A stretch of 64,000 bases of DNA. It comes from Paramacrobiotus metropolitanus. Lineage: Eukaryota; Tardigrada; Eutardigrada; Parachela; Macrobiotidae. A program made the translations under genes and the position numbers. The DNA is taken from NCBI RefSeq assembly GCF_019649055.1, contig NW_026570323.1:310001-374000 (forward strand). Direction: 5' to 3'. The notes below the pieces were generated by a model that saw only the letters and a program-made list of their open reading frames with translations, was not told the origin of the DNA and did not search any database. This document shows, in pieces, positions 37,001 to 38,588 of the stretch; within the stretch, counting starts at the first letter, position 1, and each line of letters begins with the position of its first letter.

Positions 37001-37373
37001 GTGCCCTGCTGAAGTATTAGGGGCACATGGGTCAACTGTTATCGGGTTGTCTCTGTACTCGGATAAGATCGTCAGGACCGAACCGGAGAGGGTTATTCGG
37101 GCCTCGGACATCCTAACTAGTGGGCAATCAGTCCTGTGGTCGGAGACGGGCTTATGGGGGCGTTGTAAAGAGGCAACGTACGTACAGCCGGATGTTGATC
37201 ACTGGCATGAGATCGGTTCGGCAGGCAAAGAGCGTACGGTGCAGCTCCATGACATTACCTTAAGCAATATCCAAGTGGAAGCATGGAAAAAAGCGAAAGC
37301 CGCCAGCAGCGAGGGAAACAGAAGTGGAGGTCCTCAGTGGAAGCGTTCACTGGATGCGGCTAATCTTGTCTGA
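10085..37373 (+). CDS. BTB/BACK domain protein, tandem family gene 2, with a giant retroelement in intron 4
   Basis: Exons: 10085-10260, 10380-10502, 10599-10755, 10839-11023, then after a 25.1-kb intron 36151-36286 and 36822-37373. Every exon length equals that of gene 1, and the total is 1,329 nt (442 residues). BTB motifs are LSDVQFIVGR, FYTMFYGSLPEKC and CADKYDLPRL; BACK motifs are HIVESCLHFVD and RFPLMTDKQLADGP. Exon 6 encodes the same unrecognised C-terminal domain ending KRSLDAANLV. The LTR element lies wholly inside intron 4, 64 bp after the donor; without it and one copy of the target duplication the intron would be about 550 bp. No stop or frameshift is seen, so the gene is potentially functional if the huge intron is spliced. 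Confidence 0.85.
11084..11087. other. Target-site duplication GTTG, left copy
   Basis: GTTG immediately precedes the LTR start and is repeated directly after the right LTR at 35,658-35,661. A 4-5 bp duplication is usual for Ty3/gypsy integrases. Confidence 0.8.
11088..11657 (+). repeat. 5' LTR
   Basis: Starts TGACGTGTGGGAG and ends ATACACGACA (TG...CA). It matches 35,088-35,657 except for a few single-base indels and substitutions, for example CTCTTTACT versus CTCTTTTACT and GGATCCTTAA versus GGAGCCTTAA. Confidence 0.95.
11241..11247 (+). promoter_or_regulatory. TATA-like box of the 5' LTR
   Basis: TATATAAG lies about 150 bp into the LTR, within GAGTCTATATAAGTTCC, and is conserved in the right LTR. 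It is a plausible core promoter for the genomic RNA, making the following segment R/U5. Confidence 0.55.
11658..11675 (+). other. Primer binding site
   Basis: TGGCGCCCACCGGTG follows the LTR directly. The TGG start fits pairing with the CCA end of a tRNA, and TGGCGCC is the usual beginning in many gypsy elements and retroviruses. I could not identify the tRNA species. Confidence 0.75.
11755..12330 (+). ncRNA. Leader RNA with two families of repeated stem-loops
   Basis: Family 1 has an outer stem, a short 5'-side purine bulge, an inner ACC/GGT stem and a pentaloop GCAAA or TTAAA. Members are 11755-11778, 11913-11939, 12260-12286 and 12304-12330. Outer stems differ yet stay paired: GGCGT/ACGCC, ACAGTTC/GAACTGT, and ACAG..CG with CG..CTGT. 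Simpler GCAAA hairpins occur at 11973-11996, 12177-12191 and 12220-12232. Family 2 has a CTTC loop: GCGAG/CTCGC at 11825-11838, GTGAG/CTCAC at 11844-11857, and a weaker third copy at 11861-11872. Clustered leader stem-loops often serve genomic RNA packaging or dimerisation; that function is inferred. Confidence 0.6.
12412..12990 (+). CDS. N-terminal gag frame, with an in-frame stop after 11 codons
   Basis: The first ATG of the leader is at 12412, but the frame meets TAA at 12445-12447. The same frame then stays open to TAG at 12988-12990 and contains a natural-looking sequence (for example FQEFGKSVDPNKRAPFYY). From 12535 it gives 151 residues ending in a Lys/Ala-rich segment. The main gag frame overlaps it one base back, and A AAA AAG at 12906-12912 would allow a -1 shift between them. 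I recognise no domain. The early stop and the frame change may be mutations of this copy or recoding signals. Confidence 0.5.
12906..12912 (+). promoter_or_regulatory. Candidate -1 ribosomal frameshift heptamer A AAA AAG
   Basis: The heptamer is in the correct register in the upstream frame (gtA AAA AAG), and a -1 shift enters the frame of the main gag ORF, which is open from just before this point. A AAA AAG is an established slippery heptamer. A one-base indel would explain the layout equally well. Confidence 0.4.
12957..16325 (+). CDS. gag: Gag polyprotein
   Basis: The 1,122-residue frame is the structural polyprotein of the element. Residues about 140-430 are a long coiled coil rich in K/E/L/N. 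A retrotransposon capsid-type region follows (about 630-790), with KIQKWLMNVEQC, FQWFEKFWKD and FFKPAIIGHF. Then come an RGG/N-rich stretch (15,400-15,530), a P/Q-rich stretch, a second N/RG-rich stretch (15,815-15,960) and a degenerate zinc-knuckle-like CFRCHNLHPAAGC. It is much longer than usual gypsy Gag (300-500 residues), mainly because of the coiled coil. The frame ends at TAG 16,323-16,325, with protease coding continuing in the same frame. The Met at 12,957 need not be the true start. Confidence 0.85.
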   Translation: MVEPLSEESLLDKQLPPDFDMDESDSRLEDDTPVHVAFGENESAAPEASARKKSIMGGVMTFHPSQLKLHDFVSEKDFEQPDEDFLNKAKEVDDMLASTQTDQDVGLVARKTMPVLLQGLRTWIATTKLKVDEMGNSMSLDARVEAERNQKLKFQNDYNEMRIKFETEQTENDRLTNDLRIASDNLTRLRNANKNAQNAFDNMKNDHDALKDSNRLLEKQLEDVQRELSVARTTIDGFKAQTLPDTAKQVTDLELRLTKAQRDLNAEKDAHKLTNKNLVDAQNLSQKLSKDLDDEKKRAKDREDTLQRDLTNANVQLNKLSTVGPMHIPKEKNEASQKEIDRLQGLLNTEKENVRKVQTELEEFKAAEKCFNCEKAVRAKNEAQAAAYEKSENCNRLYEENRQLRDQWFEKQEQLIKMEEEFRQACTQLHQFRNPGVTIGGGQRLFERVAPVATGDVLRPFPFSVFDPQNFSVPNEQPAVVTSNPAGILRKPRQESRVEFSEIHSVQRSSSESQIPKETAPSNLKKNRSTDLRQEIFKRTADDTNRQTSGIENRDGSDIENELMDGIPLDDDPIRRPSSTASNDSVSRNPQLEEWLIKQTQVSDRTALTQESVVELIAKLAEKGNDKAEGSMKLLTFDDSHPEKIQKWLMNVEQCRTTNNWNDEVTCRRVTGAFTGASFQWFEKFWKDNKGKSWNDFFKPAIIGHFNGSLSKADIRRKMNNRKLDFYEPVRAYLDSFLPWFEELKISDEEQVEALLEGVQDHRPAWFREIYNAAPKNYTEFEKKLQECEKLWKRMNKDKKVPDLTQKNTPAEPRSAGNNNNNNYENRGGRGGSSQRANYYPTRGGRGNYGHNRAGYSRSYTETVTPQQQITPAPVQPVLNVAQPQFVPVPVYQQPQFVEQQPVQFAQTFQQPIPMQAAMPVPMQMMNPMMPVFPQPQPVQNVQNFDPQYQQDGPVNNNNNGGYYRGNYRQNNIYRGNNNQRGGFNNNNNRQQYQNQNNRQNQQAGSQPPFDERNIQKEKWRTNRGMEICFRCHNLHPAAGCTNQFVLPRQYEPSAELLARYNNPQQQMNMMELDLPAGLSSPTPQCNKMEVQDFSQYPLADHVCLLPTLDAQAWYSVIDINY
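16326..17309 (+). CDS. pro: Aspartic protease (retropepsin) frame
   Basis: The frame follows the gag stop directly and in phase, with MLDTGSS at about 16,338 (catalytic Asp in D-T-G) and VLGLDFL at about 16,569 matching the second conserved strand of retropepsins. Residues before the stop (WYSVIDINY) look like the first strand of the same domain, so the protease appears to span the TAG codon. Readthrough of UAG or a recent nonsense change are both possible. After the domain comes a Lys/Glu/Pro-rich linker. The frame ends at 17,309, overlapping the pol frame; an A6 run at 17,250-17,255 lies near the point where the pol frame begins to look coding. Confidence 0.8.
   Translation, partial: KVKTMLDTGSSISVMSLKMAKDLKLNIHRCPDHIKGRVVHTAYQGRQLIEPLSVVVTIHEFGMAFEHAILVSSTFDRDHVVLGLDFLATKPFVLDMNTMTWRLSRRSSKAPAFLRRETHLMSDVIRLHDFDPLIPPGVRLSPSIPALMLTERIGVAKEAKFVPYESAHLILAKAKPEICLLHLQRAKEEWPRISQPVKSLAAPVNPPPTKAEVKEVVPVQVAPVKTGSDQRDVKFVREVVQEMIRQYLSKAASVADEPVKSIIKEEIKTEKNPEQSQVRGEGGGSVINSIQSSSRGENKHLPSRPLNRKKLVSRHRQVVQVARLLRL
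17306..20215 (+). CDS. pol: Pol part 1: extra H2C2 zinc module, long linker and reverse transcriptase
   Basis: Near the N-terminus is an integrase-type H2C2 module (17,834-18,022): YVPYQWR, FHDILVHK, FYWP and CDTC. It is preceded by a WRETQQMCVDSRMW segment also found before the other copies. A linker of about 400 residues with a basic stretch (SPRRKKSSHSRRIKRE) follows. The reverse transcriptase lies at about 19,410-20,215: LTVDFRKLNE, FSKIDLKSGFWQI, LPFGMKDAPSAFQ, VFIDDIIVFSK (catalytic DD at about 19,880) and FLGHTVDQFG. It makes DNA from the genomic RNA. The frame ends right after an A7 run (20,198-20,204), with RNase H continuing in another frame. No ATG start is needed if it is made by frameshifting from pro. 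Confidence 0.88.
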   Translation: MISVRPVPKLGSSQVRGGDDPLQLPIQISSLDAVLKQHPAAKYLYMGVLEKSSKSVECLSIDNKLLNIIPVERDRRDVDEVHDYPSFMARNPELKRWMTPMDRPQDKALFPTERRFRDPQFWRETQQMCVDSRMWYKMYKKPSHANTNYTKYEINRFVICEGILCRVPDHSGACPRIYVPYQWRQKLIACFHDILVHKQVYGRCERLYPFLVKVFYWPDCIIEIERYERNCDTCRNSVNDRQHFETLKRNEQLAAQKVKAKRKVTFSVDNPAPAGEFENGNFIPAQGMRPMSVGPCPVSYEDRQAEKQREINSQIIGNPPQDHELISEHMSDLVPPAIRATYDTPVDVNINEQWAIWNEIQKQKQSKESAAVSSAQPTVGNYEPSTEGSGRSSPRRKKSSHSRRIKREYAEREAASQMSAEIVQPVSAQQQSAAKNLPKRSQDVRESTEIPACVYTKDAIELAYRDAHLKQAQAQSEINYAEQDIYSFDPEPGPIDCFKMELFPASPVIIQPHSQGIIRATTAMSDEQFMEFQDEYLYTQPFLYEGCIPETNKNAVLLDGVLTLNEYGNCRVCVVNVSDKPLVLNEQTNLGEVALVDAVYQMDSPEFQESYHDESCGISRDQKGVPVLEKINECLAMQPQPAAVSVIDPETEETFLKIKVRDICPSNEELKAIFYEAKSVLPTKERPVGCCTIYEHSVDTGTSLPVRTPPYRTSFEDRKWLQAKTQEMIKDGIIEPTNSAWGSPICIVKKKDKSRRLTVDFRKLNERLMGSSYPLPRVDDILNALDKATVFSKIDLKSGFWQIKIKPEDRCKTTMVGEEFTFQYKVLPFGMKDAPSAFQRAMDLTLANMKWRNVLVFIDDIIVFSKNLADHMRDLRELFLRLQECGWTINPEKTELFVNSITFLGHTVDQFGISTDPEKIQAVKEFGPIKDKKDILRFLGMVGYYRQFIKNFQEIAEPLQKLIPKKSYL
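20130..23099 (+). CDS. pol: Pol part 2: RNase H, integrase and a third H2C2 module
   Basis: RNase H spans about 20,290-20,690: VVVDASTIAVGAVLMQ (D), LYFPTELEAYAVICAL (E), QTDHQALVFL (D), then IADALSRNPGE. Integrase follows: H2C2 finger at about 21,130-21,290 (HDSPLAAH, FYWP, CASC) and the catalytic core with D in WAIDVA (21,353), D in TSDRGSN (21,535) and E in GLVEKRVG (21,641). A GPY/F-like module comes next (WTAGWEIVRPSGPVHYVV, VHVSRLKPY). A C-terminal tail then ends in another H2C2-like module (about 22,910-23,096: FIPFQWR, VHRRLVHR, FFWP, CTLC), two residues from the end. RNase H removes the RNA strand and integrase inserts the DNA. Joining to RT requires a frame change at the A7 run. Confidence 0.9.
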   Translation: MAIIANLSKISKKLRSRSKSLFLKKVTFEWGTDQCRAVEQLKEALVTAPVSARYDPEALSRVVVDASTIAVGAVLMQCPRDTPTDVATNWRPIAYLSRKLTETQKRLYFPTELEAYAVICALKKWKHYLSDYQFEVQTDHQALVFLNNMRDAAGRLGRWALYIQQFNTKPVHIPGKENIIADALSRNPGEQPEPDSDDSDIEFDYRQTYPFAGDTAMIECCFAILERDYVDIRFEMMSAEVKAISEEDMKAFDADKVQKLITDDKASYWAEEQSRDARIVRWRLLLENKKEKMSEHEQLHLNKFVVKQGVVYYMFELNRKIFYCMYVPVHWRLQFLQDNHDSPLAAHLGVLATYKRMYKYFYWPRMFESVKNYCASCAACLAQNVPATAPAGALQSNPTVPPRLVWAIDVAPALPTTESGNKNIIIAVDYGSKYIVAEAVERNDAATLALFFYRRILTVFGMPIHITSDRGSNFMSEMFRELLALAGVAHAPTASGHQQGNGLVEKRVGEIKKALAKYVNEQQSDWDIFLPALCAAFNSKVVERTCRSPFFMMHGTEMRLPVNNFLPFEEDFVVPAHVFVQQMQRGLGEALDLVNAEEFRHKLKDKIRYDANISHATYKAGDQVLVYVLHRKVGKNPSLMPRWTAGWEIVRPSGPVHYVVKSNRRGNVKVDTVHVSRLKPYNFRDVDTILQDEQLPKLLDCVEKECPDEIVEAPAPPPVIPSVDVASSRLDAEYAEYLDGEMEKVPLLKTRSGRVVKPVERLVNQINDKKRKRDPSVDVKKRITTNHRVPAVPNISQQGENKSAPVEPLASNTPPVTCNAMEIIPVQSVKTSSGVPEDKIIPAPAWARPIEQFWPQGVINDDALDKQEFWKYRQMECSDTMIWEAVVDGDCTLEESPYAAWHLPLVLKINGIIRHYGEKEDIAKRMPRTFIPFQWRKILVESVHRRLVHRYHSSISPYDYLYFKLRFFWPEMHYDLLKYSKICTLCNND
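23131..24343. mobile_element. Non-autonomous hAT-type DNA transposon nested in the retroelement
   Basis: Perfect 16-bp terminal inverted repeats, CAGACCTGGGCAGTTA, lie at 23,131 and, inverted, at the 24,343 end. They are flanked by a perfect 8-bp target duplication, GTACATAT (23,123-23,130 and 24,344-24,351). Eight-base duplications and a CAG..TGGGCA terminus are typical of hAT elements. Subterminal regions carry many GAGTTAA/GTTAACT words. Internal sequence is low-complexity (A/G- and T/C-rich, 23,360-23,760), with no transposase. It starts 31 bp after the pol stop codon. Confidence 0.9.
24666..25472 (+). CDS. Cargo gene A: unrecognised 268-residue protein
   Basis: First gene after the nested hAT element. 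ATG 24,666 (MHRPRLPPHP) is chosen because the ten codons before it look like leader sequence. I recognise no family. The N-terminus is Pro/Ser/acidic, the middle is mixed alpha/beta-like (HWR-type charged segments, DFHQEWLLGQIICELRR), and the end is a basic-then-acidic tail (KRRHPGRDDDDDMG). An AATAAA signal follows at 25,718, suggesting a separate transcript. The long open frame with balanced composition argues for a real protein; no catalytic motif is visible. Confidence 0.6.
   Translation: MHRPRLPPHPSTQHEDTTSSSEDSVQVQVDAPQPLNDDPHVGWPETFEWTGRMVHCGVPPSPFEYARGERGYIPPSGLHQCPYDPDSEYIVLHPDTKLRYRGRIFHIGSQMRLEKYNSFVHTLDIQRSEAHYALLRYLRADFHQEWLLGQIICELRRNHGINVVRNPVQLLTAMNYAPGETGDGGAVVTLVDVYNQHADDPVSDVDFQLQLEAEERWHTAHRRSDWLQQSRWLSKGQEKRGPSKLDDLIAKRRHPGRDDDDDMGSAAV
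25718..25723 (+). terminator. AATAAA polyadenylation signal after cargo gene A
   Basis: AATAAA in GGGACAATAAAGGCTG, about 245 bp downstream of the stop codon. Confidence 0.45.
26077..26874 (+). CDS. Cargo gene B: unrecognised protein with a Cys cluster and a nuclear-localisation-like motif
   Basis: The frame opens at 25,930, but ATG 26,077 (MEMEFYKSERG, context AATATGG) is the likelier start; the upstream codons would give an odd hydrophobic leader. It encodes 265 residues: a charged N-terminus, a helical middle (FVYFWRSLVAPYISIKEL), a Cys-rich segment CCVDCENFGPGTC that might bind metal, and a basic PKKKRKH near the C-terminus that resembles a classical nuclear localisation signal. No family is recognised. 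AATAAA at 26,915 lies 40 bp after the stop. Neighbours A and C are on the same strand with their own signals, so these are probably monocistronic. Confidence 0.6.
   Translation: MEMEFYKSERGRMICAEQDEKKRRESIESSDVVSYVVANQEHIEKFVYFWRSLVAPYISIKELCRLSNSEIMALNFVEPEPLDFEAQVALAIADVRKSEMMMYYVKIGFTLFPDTPVRREAAERIRAEFGLPSLFNPPEFPRTRHRREKAEELKRVEEGLCCVDCENFGPGTCGKLAELKKPQETEEGPVQRLSPLIWRDEIQGDPDFADWWNEQSHMLDPVKILPVELLWVDEKPPIPETPKKKRKHTVVQRHSLRGIRFPYWK
26915..26920 (+). terminator. AATAAA polyadenylation signal after cargo gene B
   Basis: AATAAA in GGTTTGAATAAAGTTG, 40 bp after the stop. A second AATAAA lies at 27,168-27,173. Confidence 0.5.
27463..27645 (+). CDS. Cargo gene C: small basic helical protein, 60 residues
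   Basis: ATG 27,463 (MTPPAREQKEV) is preferred over the upstream in-frame ATG at 27,376. The protein is almost entirely charged and helical (EDRVSEWTASVAQKKAQR, HRFERKRIAVKEAV), probably a coiled coil. Function unknown. AATAAA at 27,975 follows. Being short, it could be fortuitous, but composition and position fit a real small gene. Confidence 0.4.
   Translation: MTPPAREQKEVAKQALEDRVSEWTASVAQKKAQRTEAQHRFERKRIAVKEAVSKLPLKNP
27646..28189. other. 3' region of cargo gene C, no further gene
   Basis: T-rich sequence with an AATAAA at 27,975-27,980. No supported frame. Confidence 0.4.
28190..28290 (+). ncRNA. tRNA-like unit 1 of 5
   Basis: A-box-like TGGTGTAGTCCTGG at 28,197, B-box-like GGTTCTAGTCC at 28,240 and T5 at 28,284-28,288. 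The A-to-B distance of 43 fits a class I tRNA gene. I could not draw a complete cloverleaf. Confidence 0.5.
28395..28502 (+). ncRNA. tRNA-like unit 2 of 5
   Basis: A-box-like TGGCTGAGAGGAGTAG at 28,401, B box GGTTCTAATCC at 28,455 and T5 at 28,498-28,502. The A-to-B spacing of 54 is that of class II (long variable arm) tRNAs. Confidence 0.5.
28634..28745 (+). ncRNA. tRNA-like unit 3 of 5
   Basis: A box TGGTGTAGTGGTCGAGTAGC at 28,641, perfect B box GGTTCGAAACC at 28,697 and T5 at 28,741-28,745. Spacing is 56, class II-like, and GACC/GGTC could form an extra arm. The acceptor stem is not convincing. Confidence 0.6.
28888..29000 (+). ncRNA. tRNA-like unit 4 of 5
   Basis: A-box-like TAGTCTAGTGCAGAGAAC at 28,895, perfect B box GGTTCGAAACC at 28,950, T9 at 28,992-29,000. 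A 5-bp anticodon-arm-like stem ACTGT/ACAGT closes a 6-base loop, one short of the standard 7. Confidence 0.6.
29123..29149 (+). repeat. Internal copy of the LTR-end / primer-site junction
   Basis: ATACACGACATGGCGC followed by TTCCGGTGTTC repeats 11,649-11,676 (ATACACGACATGGCGC then CCACCGGTGTTC) with one indel and a small substitution. It lies between tRNA-like units 4 and 5. Confidence 0.75.
29175..29276 (+). ncRNA. tRNA-like unit 5 of 5
   Basis: A box TGGCGTAGTGGTAAGAAC at 29,182, B-box-like GGTTCAGTTCC at 29,227 (spacing 45), T5 at 29,272-29,276. An anticodon-arm-like hairpin CCCG/CGGG closes a 7-base loop ATGCAGC with the U33 equivalent and GCA at the anticodon position. The T stem has one mismatch and no acceptor stem is evident. 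Confidence 0.6.
29300..29634. other. Spacer between the tRNA-like array and the antisense gene
   Basis: AT-rich, no supported frame. On the minus strand it would be the 3' untranslated region of cargo gene D. Confidence 0.4.
29635..30982 (-). CDS. Cargo gene D: antisense two-exon gene, unrecognised 402-residue protein
   Basis: Minus-strand exon 1 is 30,982-30,313 (start MSVQAGELSPSPET), then a GTAAGT...TTTGCAG intron of 139 bp (30,312-30,174), then exon 2 to 29,635. The join is in phase, giving 1,209 nt. Exon 1 alone runs on to a stop at 30,272 and exon 2 alone opens at 30,222, so two separate proteins are an alternative. Exon 1 encodes a mixed helical region (AAIKQFIQDMHTDFTADRV, EVAEEVYKGREVKIVD). 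Exon 2 adds a Lys/Pro/Glu-rich linker (KTEKPKEKAEKPG) and a C-terminal coiled coil. An intron in antisense orientation would survive retrotransposition, because the genomic RNA is read from the other strand. Function unknown. Confidence 0.6.
30983..31573. promoter_or_regulatory. Divergent intergenic region between cargo genes D and E
   Basis: The two neighbouring genes face away from each other, so both promoters must lie in this 590-bp stretch unless transcription begins in the LTR. No consensus TATA box stands out. Frames within it look like noise. Confidence 0.4.
31574..33138 (+). CDS. Cargo gene E: predicted two-exon gene, basic head and acidic tail protein
   Basis: Exon 1 is 31,574-32,078 and exon 2 is 32,288-33,138; donor GTATTG, acceptor with a good pyrimidine tract and TTTACAG, in-phase join, 1,356 nt (451 residues). 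The N-terminal part is basic and Ser/Arg/Lys-rich. The middle has an aromatic/Arg-rich segment (RFHRYYPRLYLSRFLF), and the C-terminus is a Ser tract followed by a strongly acidic D/E region. Unspliced, exon 1 would run into a hydrophobic stretch and stop at 32,167, and exon 2 could begin at ATG 32,278. I recognise no domain; basic head plus acidic tail is common in nucleic-acid or chromatin-associated proteins, but that is only a resemblance. ATTAAA near 33,389 may be the polyadenylation signal. Confidence 0.55.
33478..33484 (+). promoter_or_regulatory. TATA box upstream of cargo gene F
   Basis: TATAAAA in GACCGGTATAAAATCATC, about 150 bp before the start codon. It suggests independent transcription of the downstream RGG-rich gene. 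Confidence 0.5.
33636..34430 (+). CDS. Cargo gene F: RGG/Asn/Gln-rich low-complexity protein
   Basis: ATG 33,636 (MPPIDPNRAF) begins a 264-residue frame. Residues about 25-75 carry a Q run and RGG/RG repeats (GRGGARGAYRGNFRPYGRG), as in RNA-binding proteins and in the RG/N-rich part of this element's own Gag. A Pro/Val/Ala-rich middle follows, then a helical C-terminus (QQQQRELDADRRRQMAADVSRR). RG-rich regions usually bind RNA; an RNA-binding or condensate-type role is inferred. It may derive from a duplicated Gag tail. The TATA box upstream implies its own transcript, possibly ending in the 3' LTR. Confidence 0.6.
   Translation: MPPIDPNRAFDKLVDAIVHSSSNQQQQNNAGYNHRGRGGARGAYRGNFRPYGRGNHRNFGDNNLRRGNDNWRRQGRPLAAPEVIEIPDGAPHAAPPVEVAAADMEVDLPGNQAPNAPNPGQGDGVVAPGQPHGVNVAVDLHGPPAVNVVVPPAIIPPAPMQQNVEFPGLPPNVLPLPAVPIVRDARDRSPADRPRAPSAPSGPVGSADHNFVPGYLAQQQQRELDADRRRQMAADVSRRLDAAAAASGSGGITGLFSLAPNAGK
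34602..35090 (+). CDS. Possible small single-pass membrane protein at the cargo end
   Basis: A 162-residue frame starts MIFMALLLACLLLLLLTVII, a very hydrophobic segment of about 22 residues followed by RIRKN, which fits a membrane anchor. The rest has no recognisable domain, and the stop codon is the TGA at the start of the 3' LTR. No envelope features (furin site, fusion peptide, heptads) are visible. The frame could be fortuitous. Confidence 0.3.
   Translation: MIFMALLLACLLLLLLTVIIFALVSRIRKNTSWLLLLSHFASATIHLHIFIVFIFHINSSFMPYTVHTNIVSAGIRKLVIHSSPFLDPWTSALLKPVDFGMPFRQGFHTNSLGIAAYSHIGHRMDTWIVRWSGIRMDGGAQSHWDVAGWIVYIGTAKHRSWG
35080..35087 (+). other. Short polypurine-like tract before the 3' LTR
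   Basis: GTGGGGG directly precedes the LTR. It is shorter than most plus-strand primers, but its position is right. Confidence 0.4.
35088..35657 (+). repeat. 3' LTR
   Basis: Near-identical copy of 11,088-11,657 with the same TG start and CA end, followed by the GTTG target duplication. Confidence 0.95.
35658..35661. other. Target-site duplication GTTG, right copy
   Basis: Matches GTTG at 11,084-11,087. Confidence 0.8.
35662..36150 (+). other. Remainder of intron 4 of BTB gene 2
   Basis: AT-rich intron sequence ending in TTTTGCAG at 36,150. No feature seen. Confidence 0.6.
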
Positions 37374-37379
37374 GTTGTG

Positions 37380-38580
37380 GATTTGATCGCTAAACTGTCG
37401 CGGTTTACCCGTTAATTGTACTGTAATAAATATACTATTTTGAGTACGAATGCGTCATGCGAGGATTAATTGTGCTGTAATAAACATGCTATTTTGAATG
37501 TGATGTACGAGAATTTGTAAAAGTACGGAAATAGTAAAAATAATTTTGTATGGGAATTACTGTACCCTCTTCAAGTGGAAAGCCTACAGCTCTAGTTCAA
37601 CATACCGAAAAGAAAGACATAGCTTCCAGTCAGGAAGCACCTGTTTTTATTAAGTTTGTCATTCTTGTGATCCGAGTATGTAAATTAATCGCTCTTTAGC
37701 GTACAAGTACTTGCGCCTACATACGGAAACGGAGCAGAGATTCACAATAAACGTGCAACGCAGGAAAAACGAGCAGAAGAGACTTGTAGTGTCCTTTGCA
37801 ACGAGGCTGCGTTTCCTTTAAGCTAAAACCATAGATCATCATCGAAGTAGATGGCACATACAGTACATGGGACACATTCAGGATATGCTACATATTATCG
37901 CTCGCAATTAATCCAGGTAGAGAAGGGATAAACACATTCTGTTTTTGACATCAGCCACGCGTATGGGAGAAATTCGGGAGAATGCCGGCAGGTCGGGCAG
38001 ACAATGCAAATGGCCAACGGGATGGTTAATATGCCGGGTTGTTTTGTTTCATTGCGTGTGTTTCTCGGGAAACCGAAAAACCCGCACTATAGCTCTGCGT
38101 TATTGATCACCTTTAATATGCATTTGTACTTCTTCATTAGGCGACACTTGCTCGTACGCGGAAGTTTGGGGTGCCAACAGCCTAAAGAAACTAACCGAAA
38201 CAGGGCGTTCTTTCAACTTTTTTGACAATTTCCGAAATAGAGTTAGTTTTATGAGCGAAACAAACTTTCCGGCTCAGGAACATCCACGATTTTCTAAAAG
38301 CTGCCGCACGTAGGCGGAACAGCATACGACTGATACGAGTCACCTCCTGCAGACGGCGGTCTGAGTGCATGCTCTGTTTCCGGCTGCATTTTTCGTTTTC
38401 GAACAAGCCACTAAGTTCTTTGCCACTTGATTTGTGTTCGAGTTTTATGTGTCGCACGTCATAGAGATTCGAAGGTTCGGTTAACTTTCGTCTGGAAAAT
38501 CCTGCTCCGTCCTCTGTAATCGGGAGTCCGACTTTCTGCTGGTTACCTGGTCTTATATCCAATCAGCAACCGTCGCGTGG
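37380..38580. other. Intergenic flank between BTB genes 2 and 3
   Basis: Resembles 4,640-5,755. It contains the CAGACGGCGGTCTGA motif at 38,350, part of the shared upstream element, about 225 bp before the gene 3 start codon. No gene seen. Confidence 0.5.
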
Positions 38581-38588
38581 AGCTCAGT